The notes beneath the pieces are model-generated. The model worked only from the letters and a program-made list of their open reading frames with translations, was not told the origin of the DNA and made no database searches. Source: Microbacterium sp. W4I20 (GTDB taxonomy: Bacteria; Actinomycetota; Actinomycetes; Actinomycetales; Microbacteriaceae). Taken from it: a DNA stretch of 64,000 nt. The stretch lies in the NCBI RefSeq assembly GCF_030816505.1, contig NZ_JAUSYB010000001.1:2232001-2296000 (forward strand), written 5' to 3'. Of this stretch, positions 1 through 7,522 are shown piece after piece. The position numbers and the translations under genes are program-made. The first letter of the stretch is position 1. The number at the start of each line of letters is the position of its first letter.

Positions 1-185
1 GCCTCGCCCAGTCGGATCGGCGCAATGGCACCGTGGGGACGGAGGAGGCCGAGTACACCTGCATGGGGCAGTTCTACTACGACTCCGCGCTGACCGACGA
101 GGAACTGTTCGCCGTCGCCAACGCCAAGCCCTCCGGCGCTGCGACACTGGAAGTGGGCTTCGATGCACAGGATGCCTGCGGCTAG
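1..185 (+). CDS. C-terminal end of an unrecognised protein (partial)
   Basis: The reading frame is open from the window edge to a TAG stop and encodes about 60 residues ending in the sequence AQDACG. Only the 3' end is visible, so no function can be given. The fragment has two cysteines, and the segment around GQFYYDSALTDEELFAVA looks like an ordinary soluble or exported domain. Its stop codon overlaps the stop codon of the convergent ddl gene: the shared CTAG serves as TAG on one strand and TAG on the other. Confidence 0.6.
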   Translation, partial: LAQSDRRNGTVGTEEAEYTCMGQFYYDSALTDEELFAVANAKPSGAATLEVGFDAQDACG

Positions 186-1165
186 AGCATCGAGACCGGC
201 ACGGTCGAGGAGGGAACGCGAGCACCCGCGACCAGCCGCGCCACCAGGTCGGTGTACTCCACCCCCGCGGCGGCGAACATCCGCGGCACCTGCGAGGCGG
301 CCGTCAGGCCCGGCATCGTGTTGACCTCGTTCAGCACCGGCCCCTCGTCGGTGAGGAAGAAGTCCATCCGGGCGACGCCGTCGCAGCCGAGGGCGTCGAA
401 CATCGCGATCGCGGCCCGTTTGAGCGCTGAGGTCTCGGCCGCGTCCAGCAGCGCCGGCACCGTGAACCGCGCACTCCCGTCGTACTTGGTCGCGGTGTCG
501 AAGAGCCCCGGAGCGTGGATCTCGAGTGGCGGCGCAGCCCAGCGGATGCCGCCCGCTTCGCGGAGCACGGCCACGTCGATCTCCCGCGCCCGCACGACCT
601 CCTCGACCAGGATGCGGCGGTCGAAGCGCGCCGCGGTGTGCAGTGCGCCCAGAAGCTCGTCCTCCTCGGTGACCAGGCTCACGCCGTAGCTCGACCCGGC
701 CGACACCGGCTTCACCACCACCTCGCCCTCGAACTCGACGTCGCCGATGTCGTCCGCCGCGACCAGCCTGCCCCGCGCGGTGCGGATGCCGACGGCATCC
801 GCCACCAGCTTGGTGGCCCACTTGTCCATGCCGATCGCGCCGGCGCGCAGGTCGGAACCCACGAGCCTCGTGCCCGCCAAAGCGACGAGCGCGGCGAGGG
901 CGCCGTCCTCACCGAGCGCTCCATGCACTGCGGGGAATACGACGTCGGCTTCGGCGATGAGCCGCAGCGCGAGACCCAGCGATTCCGCCGCAGAGTCGCA
1001 GGGCGGGATGCCGTCGGCACGCCAGAAGCCCTCCCGATCGATCGTCACGGAGCTCACCGCGTGACCTCCCATCCGCAGCGCCGCGGAGACGGCGGCGGCC
1101 GACGCCAGCGACACCTCGTGCTCGGGGTTCTGCCCTCCGCCGATGACCAGGACGTGTGTTGTCAT
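182..1165 (-). CDS. ddl: D-alanine--D-alanine ligase family (Ddl/Van ligase)
   Basis: An ATP-grasp ligase of 327 aa that joins D-alanine to D-Ala (or, in Van ligases, to D-Ser or D-lactate) for peptidoglycan precursors in the cytoplasm. Visible motifs are EHEVSL near the N-terminus, HGALGEDG, GMDKWATK, the ATP-binding KPVSAGSSYGVS, the omega-loop segment TKYDGSARFTVP and the metal-binding NEVNTMPG near the C-terminus. The lysine-tyrosine pair of the omega loop is kept, as in D-Ala and D-Ser ligases; D-Lac ligases of the VanA type lack it. The start ATG overlaps the alr stop (ATGA), so the two are translationally coupled. Linkage to alr, a VanY-like peptidase and VanR/VanS-like regulators raises the possibility of a Van-type role. 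The second substrate cannot be read from sequence alone. Confidence 0.9.
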   Translation of the reverse strand: MTTHVLVIGGGQNPEHEVSLASAAAVSAALRMGGHAVSSVTIDREGFWRADGIPPCDSAAESLGLALRLIAEADVVFPAVHGALGEDGALAALVALAGTRLVGSDLRAGAIGMDKWATKLVADAVGIRTARGRLVAADDIGDVEFEGEVVVKPVSAGSSYGVSLVTEEDELLGALHTAARFDRRILVEEVVRAREIDVAVLREAGGIRWAAPPLEIHAPGLFDTATKYDGSARFTVPALLDAAETSALKRAAIAMFDALGCDGVARMDFFLTDEGPVLNEVNTMPGLTAASQVPRMFAAAGVEYTDLVARLVAGARVPSSTVPVSML

Positions 1166-2289
1166 GCGATGCTCCTCTGCACTCGTGTTCCGATTCCGGT
1201 GACGATCGTGTGGGGGATGGTTCCGGCCCACCGCGCCCATTCCTGCACCGACGGCACCGCTCCACCCTCGGGACCGAAGACGGTGACGGCCGTCCCCCGG
1301 GGGAACTGCGCCGCGCCCGTGTCGACGACGATCTGATCCATCGACACGCGTCCGACCAGTGGATGCCGCGCGCCGCATATCTCCACGGATGCACCGGCTG
1401 CCAGGTCCCGGGGGATGCCGTCGGCGTAACCGACTCCGACGACACTGAGGTGCGTGGCAGATGCCGTGACGTACGTTCCGCCGTAACCGACCGGGGTTCC
1501 GGCCGGCACGGCGGCGCTGTGCACGACCGACGCGGTGAAGCGCCCGGCACCGTCCAGCGTCTCCGTCTCGGAGGGGTCGATGCCGACGAGCCCCGCCCCG
1601 ATGCGCACCATTCCGAAGTGCGTCGCCGGATCCGTCAGCGCTCCCGACGTCGCGGCGAGGTGCACGAGAAGGGGCCCGAACCCCTCTCGCAGCACCGCGT
1701 CGCGCGCCTGCCGCATGCGCAGCACGGCGGCCGCGTTCGCGCGCGGATCCCCCTCGTCCGCTCGCGGCAGGTGCCCCATCACCCCCACGACCTCGATGCG
1801 CCCGCGCCCCTGCCGCGCGACCCGCAGCAGCTCCGGCCACTCCTCGAACGGGCTCCCCCCGCGCGACATCCCGGTGTCCAGGTGCAGGTGCACCCGCACC
1901 GGAGCACCCGCATCGGCGATGAGGTCACGCAGCTCCTCGACCGACCCGACGGCGATGTCGACGCGATGCGCAGCGGCCTCCGCCGCATCCACCCCTGCCG
2001 GGTTCAGCCACGACAGGATCGGCACGGCGAGACCGGCGTCGCGCAGTGCGACGGCCTCCGCGACATCCGTCACCCCCAACCACTCGGCCCCGGCATCCAC
2101 CGCCGCCCGGGCGACCGTGACCGCGCCGTGGCCGTAGCCGTCGGCCTTGACCACGGCCATGATCCGGGCGTCGGTCGCGGCCCGCACGCGGTGGACGTTC
2201 TCGCCCACGGCATCCGGCAGCGTCGCGAGCGTCGGTGCGGAGAGGAGCGAGAGCCGCGTGCGCTCAGGAGCGATCAGCACGGCGGTCAC
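1162..2289 (-). CDS. alr: Alanine racemase (PLP-dependent)
   Basis: A fold-type III PLP enzyme of 375 aa interconverting L- and D-alanine and so feeding the adjacent ligase. The PLP lysine is K48 in AVVKADGYGHG, and the catalytic tyrosine lies in VGVGYADGIPR in the C-terminal half. HLHLDTGMSRGG and RVSMDQIVVD are further family motifs. The GTG start overlaps the stop of the vanY-like gene (GTGA), and the gene's own stop overlaps ddl, so vanY-alr-ddl form a tight operon. The protein has no membrane domain, unlike the VanT serine racemases, which carry one at the N-terminus. Serine racemisation therefore cannot be excluded but is not indicated. Confidence 0.92.
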   Translation of the reverse strand: MTAVLIAPERTRLSLLSAPTLATLPDAVGENVHRVRAATDARIMAVVKADGYGHGAVTVARAAVDAGAEWLGVTDVAEAVALRDAGLAVPILSWLNPAGVDAAEAAAHRVDIAVGSVEELRDLIADAGAPVRVHLHLDTGMSRGGSPFEEWPELLRVARQGRGRIEVVGVMGHLPRADEGDPRANAAAVLRMRQARDAVLREGFGPLLVHLAATSGALTDPATHFGMVRIGAGLVGIDPSETETLDGAGRFTASVVHSAAVPAGTPVGYGGTYVTASATHLSVVGVGYADGIPRDLAAGASVEICGARHPLVGRVSMDQIVVDTGAAQFPRGTAVTVFGPEGGAVPSVQEWARWAGTIPHTIVTGIGTRVQRSIA

Positions 2290-2957
2290 GGCTGCATCCT
2301 CGGGTCCTCGGTGGGATCCGAGTACATCTCGGGACACCCTTCGTTCACGGCATCCGGTCGCAGCTCGTAGTGCCATGACTCGTTGGCGTAGATCTGGCAG
2401 AGCCCGTAGTCCGAGCCGCGCTGAGCGAGCCAGTCGAGCGTCGGGAGCGGACCGAGATCGACGGCTTGGCCCGACACGTGGGCCGAGGTCGTGGGGCTGG
2501 CGACCCAGCGCGCCGCCTCGGCCTCGGAGCCGTACTGCACGACCGCCTCGCGCAGCATGTGCTCCTGCAGTGCGGCGGAACGCCATCCGCTGTTCACCCG
2601 GAACTCGAGGCCGTCGGCCGCCGCATCGTTCGCGGCACGCTGCAGCGCGTCGAGCAGTGCGGGATCGAGTTTGCCGACCGCGACCCGATCGGTGTCGAAG
2701 ACCGTGGGCTGGTCGCCCTCGCGGATCACCCCGTCGGCGTCGCTGGGGGCGATCGGAGAGCCGTTCACCTGCTGCGCCGGAGTGTCGGCGGGAGCCGACG
2801 ACGTCGCCGTCGGCTTCGGGACGGCAGCGGATGCCGCGGCGAGCGACTGCTGCACGGCGAAGGCGAGGATCACGGCGGCGGCGAGCGCGACCGCCGTGAC
2901 GATGAGTCGTCGACGGCGCCGCGCGGGGCGGGAGACAGGGATCGTGCTGGTGTTCAT
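2286..2957 (-). CDS. VanY/VanXY-like D,D-carboxypeptidase (M15B), membrane-anchored
   Basis: A 223-aa M15B zinc peptidase expected to remove the terminal D-Ala from the stem peptide outside the membrane. Residues 10-17 are arginine-rich and followed by a hydrophobic segment at about 18-45, giving a signal anchor. A Pro/Ala/Thr linker then leads to the catalytic domain. Zinc ligands are H160 and D167 in SAHVSGQAVDLG and H196 in SWHYEL. The ATG start at 2957 sits just past a hydrophobic N-terminus; longer in-frame extension would run over the vanR promoter region. It is the first gene of vanY-alr-ddl and is divergent from the response regulator, separated by a 102-base control region. Confidence 0.88.
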   Translation of the reverse strand: MNTSTIPVSRPARRRRRLIVTAVALAAAVILAFAVQQSLAAASAAVPKPTATSSAPADTPAQQVNGSPIAPSDADGVIREGDQPTVFDTDRVAVGKLDPALLDALQRAANDAAADGLEFRVNSGWRSAALQEHMLREAVVQYGSEAEAARWVASPTTSAHVSGQAVDLGPLPTLDWLAQRGSDYGLCQIYANESWHYELRPDAVNEGCPEMYSDPTEDPRMQP

Positions 2958-2992
2958 GTCTCCAGTGAAGGAGGATGCCGGTTGCCGGGGCG

Positions 2993-3024
2993 TATGCGCT
3001 TTTCCATATGCTCCCGATATGCGC
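2993..3024. promoter_or_regulatory. Three direct TATGC(G/T)C repeats, probable VanR-type operator
   Basis: The vanY-vanR intergenic region holds the words TATGCGC (2993), TATGCTC (3007) and TATGCGC (3018) in the same orientation, spaced 14 and 11 bases. OmpR/PhoB-class regulators bind direct repeats spaced about one helical turn apart, so this is the natural site for the adjacent response regulator to control both divergent units. Binding itself is inferred. Confidence 0.5.
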
Positions 3025-3059
3025 GGGTGCGTAGGATCGGAGCACATGAGAGCTGAGCC

Positions 3060-3731
3060 ATGCGTGTGCTGATCGTCGAGGACGAGCCCTACCTGGCCGA
3101 GGCGGTCCGCGACGGGTTGCGTCTGGAGGCGATCGCCGCCGACATCGCGGGCGACGGCGACACCGCGCTCGAACTGTTGAGCATCAACTCCTACGACCTC
3201 GCGGTGCTCGACCGCGACGTGCCCGGTCCCTCCGGCGACGACATCGCCCGGTGGATCGTGGCCTCCGGCAGCGGCATCCCGATCCTCATGCTCACAGCCG
3301 CCGATCGCCTCGATGACAAGGCGTCGGGGTTCGAGATCGGCGCCGACGACTACCTCACCAAGCCGTTCGAGCTGCGCGAGCTCGTACTGCGGCTGCGTGC
3401 GCTGGACCGCCGGCGGCAGCGGTCGCGCCCTCCGGTGCTCGAGGTCGCCGGGCTTCGCCTCGATCCGTTCCGCCGCGAGGTCTACCGCGACGACCGCTAC
3501 GTCGCGCTCACCCGCAAGCAGTTCGCGGTGCTGGAGGTGCTGGTCGATGCGGAGGGCGGGGTGGTCAGCGCCGAAGAGCTGCTCGAACGCGCGTGGGACG
3601 AGAACGCCGACCCCTTCACGAACGCGGTGCGCATCACCGTGTCGTCGCTGCGCAAGCGGCTGGGCGAGCCGTGGCTGATCCTCACCGTGCCCGGCGTCGG
3701 GTACCGGATCGGGACGGATGCCGATGCTTAG
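3060..3731 (+). CDS. Response regulator, OmpR/PhoB (VanR-like)
   Basis: A 223-aa two-domain regulator. The receiver domain (1-115) has the acidic pocket E7/D8, phospho-acceptor D51 in AVLDRDVPG and the conserved lysine in YLTKPF. The C-terminal winged helix (about 125-220) ends in the family signature VRITVSSLRKRLG and VPGVGYRI. It is 223 aa long, the usual size for the family. The kinase gene overlaps its 3' end by 14 bases, so the pair is co-translated. Divergent placement from vanY-alr-ddl suggests it controls cell-wall precursor genes, as VanR does in glycopeptide-resistance loci. Confidence 0.92.
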   Translation: MRVLIVEDEPYLAEAVRDGLRLEAIAADIAGDGDTALELLSINSYDLAVLDRDVPGPSGDDIARWIVASGSGIPILMLTAADRLDDKASGFEIGADDYLTKPFELRELVLRLRALDRRRQRSRPPVLEVAGLRLDPFRREVYRDDRYVALTRKQFAVLEVLVDAEGGVVSAEELLERAWDENADPFTNAVRITVSSLRKRLGEPWLILTVPGVGYRIGTDADA

Positions 3732-4806
3732 GCGCCGCGGCATGAGCGCCCGACTCAAACTCACCCTGAGCTACGCGGGCATCGTGGTCGTGTCGGGGGT
3801 GCTGCTGCTCGCGGCCGTGGCGGTCTACCTGCTGCGGTACGTGCCCGACACCGTCGAGTTCTTCCCCAACCGATCCGATCTGACCAGGGCCTTCGTCCCG
3901 GCCGCCGTGATCGTGATGATCGTGCTGTTCGTCCTGGGGCTGGCGGGCGGGTGGATCCTCGCCGGACGGATGCTGGCGCCCCTCGACCGGATCAGTCGCG
4001 CGGCACAGCTCGCCGCGCAGGGATCGCTGTCGCACCGGGTCGCGCTGGAGGGACCGCGGGATGAGTTCCGCGACCTCGCCGACGTCTTCGACTCCATGCT
4101 CGAACAGCTCGAGGCGCATGTGGCCGAGCAGCAGCGGTTCGCGGCGAACGCCTCGCACGAGCTGCGCACGCCGCTGGCGATCTCGCAGGCGATGCTCGAG
4201 GTCGCCCGCACCGACCCCGACCGCGACGTCGACGCCCTGATCGCCCGGCTCGAGGTCGTGAACACCCGCGCCATCGAGCTGACCGAGGCGCTGCTGATGC
4301 TCAGCCGCGCGGACCGCCGATCGTTCACGCGCGACATCGTCGACCTCTCGCTGCTCGCCGAAGAGGCCGTGGAGGCGCTGCTCCCCGTCGCCGACCGACG
4401 CGGCATCGCCGTCGAGGTGGGCGGCGTCGCCGCCCCCGTGCTCGGGTCATCGACGCTGCTGCAGCAGCTGGTCACCAACCTCGTGCTCAACGCGATCGTG
4501 CACAACCGGCCGACGGGCGGCGCGGTGTCCGTGCGCACGCATGCCCTCCCCGACGCCGTCGCGCTCGTGGTCGAGAACACCGGTGCCGTCATCCCCGCTC
4601 ACCGCGTCGTGACCTTCACCGAGCCGTTCCAGCGTGGCGCCGAGCGCACCCGCAGCGAGGATCACGCCGGACTCGGTCTCGGGCTCGCGATCGCCGAGCG
4701 GATCACACAAGCGCACGGCGGCACCCTCGTGCTCACCCCGCGCGCGGAGGGCGGTTTGATCGTGACGGTGTGGCTGCCGCATCCGTATCCCGCGCCACTG
4801 GGCTGA
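3718..4806 (+). CDS. Sensor histidine kinase (VanS-like)
   Basis: A 362-aa membrane kinase. Two transmembrane segments (about 12-40 and 58-83) bracket a very short extracytoplasmic loop of roughly 18 residues. A HAMP domain follows (about 84-135), then an H-box with H147 in NASHELRTPLA and an ATPase domain with N, G1 (ENTGAVIP) and G2 (GLGLGLAI) boxes. The tiny loop leaves little room for a classical ligand-binding domain, so sensing probably occurs in or at the membrane, as proposed for VanS-type and intramembrane-sensing kinases. In-frame ATGs at 3724 and 3742 are possible alternative starts. Confidence 0.9.
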   Translation: MPMLRRRGMSARLKLTLSYAGIVVVSGVLLLAAVAVYLLRYVPDTVEFFPNRSDLTRAFVPAAVIVMIVLFVLGLAGGWILAGRMLAPLDRISRAAQLAAQGSLSHRVALEGPRDEFRDLADVFDSMLEQLEAHVAEQQRFAANASHELRTPLAISQAMLEVARTDPDRDVDALIARLEVVNTRAIELTEALLMLSRADRRSFTRDIVDLSLLAEEAVEALLPVADRRGIAVEVGGVAAPVLGSSTLLQQLVTNLVLNAIVHNRPTGGAVSVRTHALPDAVALVVENTGAVIPAHRVVTFTEPFQRGAERTRSEDHAGLGLGLAIAERITQAHGGTLVLTPRAEGGLIVTVWLPHPYPAPLG

Positions 4807-4849
4807 GGCCGGCCCCGGCATCCGTCGATCCGGCGCACGCCACCCCACC

Positions 4850-4928
4850 AAGTTCCGCGGCCATCCCGAAGTTCTGCGGCCCGAATCCCCCGATCCGGGC
4901 CGCAGAAGTTGTGATCGGCCGCAGAAGT
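4850..4928. terminator. Nested inverted repeat, bidirectional terminator candidate
   Basis: The word AAGTT(C/T)(C/T)GCGGCC occurs twice forward (4850, 4869) and twice as its reverse complement (4897, 4917). It can therefore fold as an inner or an outer stem. It lies between the convergent ends of the sensor kinase and azoR genes. The same L1-L2-R2-R1 plan recurs elsewhere in this window with unrelated words. Confidence 0.6.
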
Positions 4929-4947
4929 CGAGGCCGGAGAGCCCGGG

Positions 4948-5604
4948 TCAGGCGACCTGCGAACCCCGCAGCGCGGCGACCTCGCGGCCGTAGGCCACGG
5001 CATCCGTCTCTGCGGCTTCCTTGAGTTCCTGGGCGGCGTCGGCGAAGGCGTCGAGCGCCGGGTTCACGCCCACGAGGGTGAATGGGCGCTGCACGACGCG
5101 CAGGTCGAGGCCCCAGACGTCTGCCAGCACGCGGCGGAGCCAGCCGGTCGAGTGGTCCCAGCCGTCCTTCGGGGTGCCGGGCGCGTAGTTGCCGCCGAGC
5201 ACGGTGACGAGGGTCGCGGGCTTGCCACGGAGCGCGGTGCCCGACGGGTCGATGCGCGAGTCGGTGTAGGCGAGGTCGAACCAGGTCTTGAAGTGCTGCG
5301 AGACGCCGTAGTTGTACAGCGGCACGGCGAACAGCAGCGCGTCGGCGCCGATCAGCTCGTCGGCGAACGAGGTCGCCAGCGCCCGGGCGTCGTTCTGCGC
5401 CGGAGTGCGCTGGGACGGGTCGACGAATCCGCCGGTGACGGCATCCGCCCAGGCTGTGGCGGGCACGGGGTCGGCGGCGAGGTCGCGGCGGGTCACGGTC
5501 GAATCGGGGTGGGACGCCGTCCACTCGGCCTCGACGAGGTCGGCGAGTGCGCGGCTGGCGGACGACGCGGGAAGGATGCTGGCATCCAGGCGGAACAGGG
5601 ACAT
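4948..5604 (-). CDS. FMN-dependent NADH azoreductase (AzoR family)
   Basis: A 218-aa flavodoxin-fold oxidoreductase that uses NAD(P)H and FMN to reduce quinones or azo compounds. FPLYNYGVSQHFK-type residues (LLFAVPLYNYGVSQHFKTWF region, about 95-115) and VTVLGGNYAPGT form the FMN site expected of this family. The ATG at 5604 gives the canonical MSLFRLDASI start; the frame stays open a little further upstream but adds no conserved sequence. It is divergent from an HxlR regulator, the usual arrangement for quinone-responsive azoreductases, and is probably repressed by it. Confidence 0.85.
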   Translation of the reverse strand: MSLFRLDASILPASSASRALADLVEAEWTASHPDSTVTRRDLAADPVPATAWADAVTGGFVDPSQRTPAQNDARALATSFADELIGADALLFAVPLYNYGVSQHFKTWFDLAYTDSRIDPSGTALRGKPATLVTVLGGNYAPGTPKDGWDHSTGWLRRVLADVWGLDLRVVQRPFTLVGVNPALDAFADAAQELKEAAETDAVAYGREVAALRGSQVA

Positions 5605-5644
5605 GCGTGAGCCTCTCGGTTTCAGGTCATTCAATTTTCGTAGT

Positions 5645-5663
5645 CGCTAGGTTTTTCTTAGCG
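5645..5663. promoter_or_regulatory. Inverted repeat CGCTA-N9-TAGCG, probable HxlR operator
   Basis: A 5-bp-arm inverted repeat sits in the 92-base gap between the divergent azoR and hxlR genes, placed to cover both promoters. HxlR-family dimers bind such short spaced palindromes. Assignment is by position only. Confidence 0.45.
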
Positions 5664-5696
5664 GCACTGGTTAACGTAGCACGGTAGGATGGGGGC

Positions 5697-6035
5697 ATGC
5701 CCGAGGTCGAGGAAGAGCTGCATGTGTGCGATGCCGCCGTCACGCTCGCCTTCAGCGTGCTCGGCAAGCGCTGGAACGGCATGATCATCGCCTCGCTCGG
5801 CGGGGCTCCCTCGACCTTCGTCGGTCTGCGTCGCGCCGTGGTCGGCATCAGCGACACCGTGCTCTCCGACCGGCTGGCGGAACTCGCCGAGACCGGACTC
5901 GTCGCCCGCACGGTCGATGCCGGCCCGCCCGTCACCGTGTCGTACGCGCTGACTGCGAGCGGCGAAGGACTGCTGCCGATTCTCGATCAGCTCGGCACCT
6001 GGGCCTCAGCGAACCTGGAGCGCCGCGGAGTCTGA
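5697..6035 (+). CDS. HxlR-family winged-helix regulator
   Basis: A 112-aa DNA-binding protein with the HxlR signature: an N-terminal cysteine (C10 in LHVCD), then VLGKRWNGMII, the recognition region ISDTVLSDRLAELAETGLV and a wing with VSYALTASG. The single conserved cysteine near the N-terminus is the redox or electrophile sensor in YodB/QsrR-type members. It is divergent from the FMN azoreductase, so it likely represses that gene until quinone or electrophile stress. Confidence 0.88.
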   Translation: MPEVEEELHVCDAAVTLAFSVLGKRWNGMIIASLGGAPSTFVGLRRAVVGISDTVLSDRLAELAETGLVARTVDAGPPVTVSYALTASGEGLLPILDQLGTWASANLERRGV

Positions 6036-6074
6036 ACCCTCGACGAGCTCAGGCCACACAGCCGCCGCGTCGGG

Positions 6075-6893
6075 TCAGACGAGCGGCAGGATGATCTCCG
6101 TCACGGATGCCGTCGGCGCCGTGTCGGCCGGATCCGTGAGGTACTCCTCGAACACAGGATGGTCGCGCGGTTCCTCCCCGGACGACGGCAGCCAGACTCC
6201 GTAGAGCCACCGGTACGCGCGGTGCATCGACGAGTACGGTCCGACGTAGCGCAGCACCGCGTGCCGTCCGGCGGGGATCGTCCGTGCGTGCAGGGGCTCC
6301 GGCACCACGGCATCCGCGTGGATGACCACGCCCGCCGAGGAGCGGAGCGCACCGGCGGGCGTGGCATCCGCATCGTCTTCGTAGATCGCGATCATCCGTC
6401 CGACCGGACCCATCCGATCCCGGACGCGAGCGAACGCCCTGCCGATGTCGATGTAGGCGCCGCGGTGGTCGGACATCGCCAGCGTGGTCGCCGGCAGAAC
6501 GCGGATCTCCACGGGGTGCCCCGACAGCGCCTCGTCGCTCTGCCGGTGGAATTGCACGTGCGCACCGCTCTCGCGGAATCTTCTCGGAGGCATCCCGTAG
6601 GCACGGGTCAGGGCACGGGTGAACGTCTCCGTGCCCGAGAACCCCGACCGTCGGGCGATGCGCGAGATCGGCAGGTCCGTCTCCACGAGGAGTGCCGCCG
6701 CCCGCTCCAGGCGCAGTCGGTGCACGGTCTGCGCGGCGGATTCCCCTCGCGCCGCGCGATAGAGCCGGTGCCAGTGGAAAGCAGAGAAGCGCGCGACTCC
6801 GGCGAGGATGTCGAGGTCGAGATCGTCGTCGAGATGGTCGTAGATGTACGCTGTCACGGCATCGAGCTGCTGTTGATACTGAGCGGCCTTCAC
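6075..6893 (-). CDS. AraC-family regulator with GyrI-like effector domain
   Basis: A 272-aa transcription factor with two AraC helix-turn-helix motifs in the first 105 residues (LDLDILAGVARFSAFHWHR and the second at ISRIARRSGFSGTETFTRA). A C-terminal GyrI/SOUL-like effector-binding domain occupies about 118-270, as in Rob and BmrR-type drug sensors. The GTG start overlaps the stop of the upstream GyrI-domain gene by GTGA, so the two are one operon and the small protein may share or sequester the same ligand. Confidence 0.88.
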   Translation of the reverse strand: MKAAQYQQQLDAVTAYIYDHLDDDLDLDILAGVARFSAFHWHRLYRAARGESAAQTVHRLRLERAAALLVETDLPISRIARRSGFSGTETFTRALTRAYGMPPRRFRESGAHVQFHRQSDEALSGHPVEIRVLPATTLAMSDHRGAYIDIGRAFARVRDRMGPVGRMIAIYEDDADATPAGALRSSAGVVIHADAVVPEPLHARTIPAGRHAVLRYVGPYSSMHRAYRWLYGVWLPSSGEEPRDHPVFEEYLTDPADTAPTASVTEIILPLV

Positions 6894-7333
6894 GAAGCAG
6901 AGCGTAGTCCGAGCGAGATCTCGATGGTGCCGTCGGCAGCGTATCGCTCGAAGTCGGCGAGGTAGCTCAGGTCGAGATCGCTCCGGGACCAGATCTCCTG
7001 CCAGGCGGCGCCGACGAGATCGGGACGGCCGGGTTCGAGCGACACGATCTCGCGCGCGGATGCCGGCACGACGACTGCCGTGAGGTCGGCCGGGATCGTC
7101 GCCGGATCATCCACGCGATACCCGATGACCAGCGTGTAGTCGCCGAGGTTGTCGATACCGGCGTGCTCATGCTCGGCGTAGACGGCATACAGGTCGCCGT
7201 CGGCGCGCAGTCGCCCCGCGACGCCAGCCCGCTGGAAGGCTTCCCAGTGCAGCGGGATGGTCGTCGCCGCCTCCCGGTTATTGCTGCGCAGCGGCAGTCC
7301 GACGACGGTGAACGCTTCCTGTGTGGTTCGCAT
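6890..7333 (-). CDS. Stand-alone GyrI-like effector-binding protein
   Basis: A 147-aa protein built of a single GyrI-like domain (integron cassette Cass2/effector-binding type): N-terminal FTVVGLPLR, a central LYAVYAEHEHAG, then YTLVIGYRVDD and the C-terminal EIWSRSDLDLSYLADFERYA typical of GyrI_2 proteins. It has no DNA-binding part. Members bind cationic amphipathic drugs or act on small electrophiles. It is translationally coupled to the AraC-GyrI regulator downstream. Confidence 0.8.
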   Translation of the reverse strand: MRTTQEAFTVVGLPLRSNNREAATTIPLHWEAFQRAGVAGRLRADGDLYAVYAEHEHAGIDNLGDYTLVIGYRVDDPATIPADLTAVVVPASAREIVSLEPGRPDLVGAAWQEIWSRSDLDLSYLADFERYAADGTIEISLGLRSAS

Positions 7334-7420
7334 GGCTCCAGCCTGCCGAGGACCGCTTGACGATTCTTGCGCTGTCGCGATGCGGCATTCGCCGTTTCCC
7401 CGACGGCACCCCAGTCGGGC

Positions 7421-7490
7421 GACACGCCAGATGTCGGACGAAACCGCCGAACCGGTCCGACATCTGGCGTGTCGGCCGACATCTGCACAC
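7421..7490. terminator. Long inverted repeat after the SDR gene
   Basis: An 18-bp arm (7421-7438) pairs with 7456-7474 around a 17-base loop. A second right arm with the same ACATCTG core follows at 7476-7490, with only a weak left partner. The repeat lies just past the stop of the long SDR gene and before the GyrI-domain start on the same strand, and fits a terminator. It belongs to the set of nested palindromes in this window. Confidence 0.55.
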
Positions 7491-7522
7491 GAAGAGGGAC
7501 CCGCTCGCTCAGCGGAAGCACC

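Noticed and set aside
1162..2289. Calling the racemase VanT (serine racemase)
   Set aside because: The membrane domain of VanT is absent and nothing in the catalytic domain distinguishes serine from alanine use.
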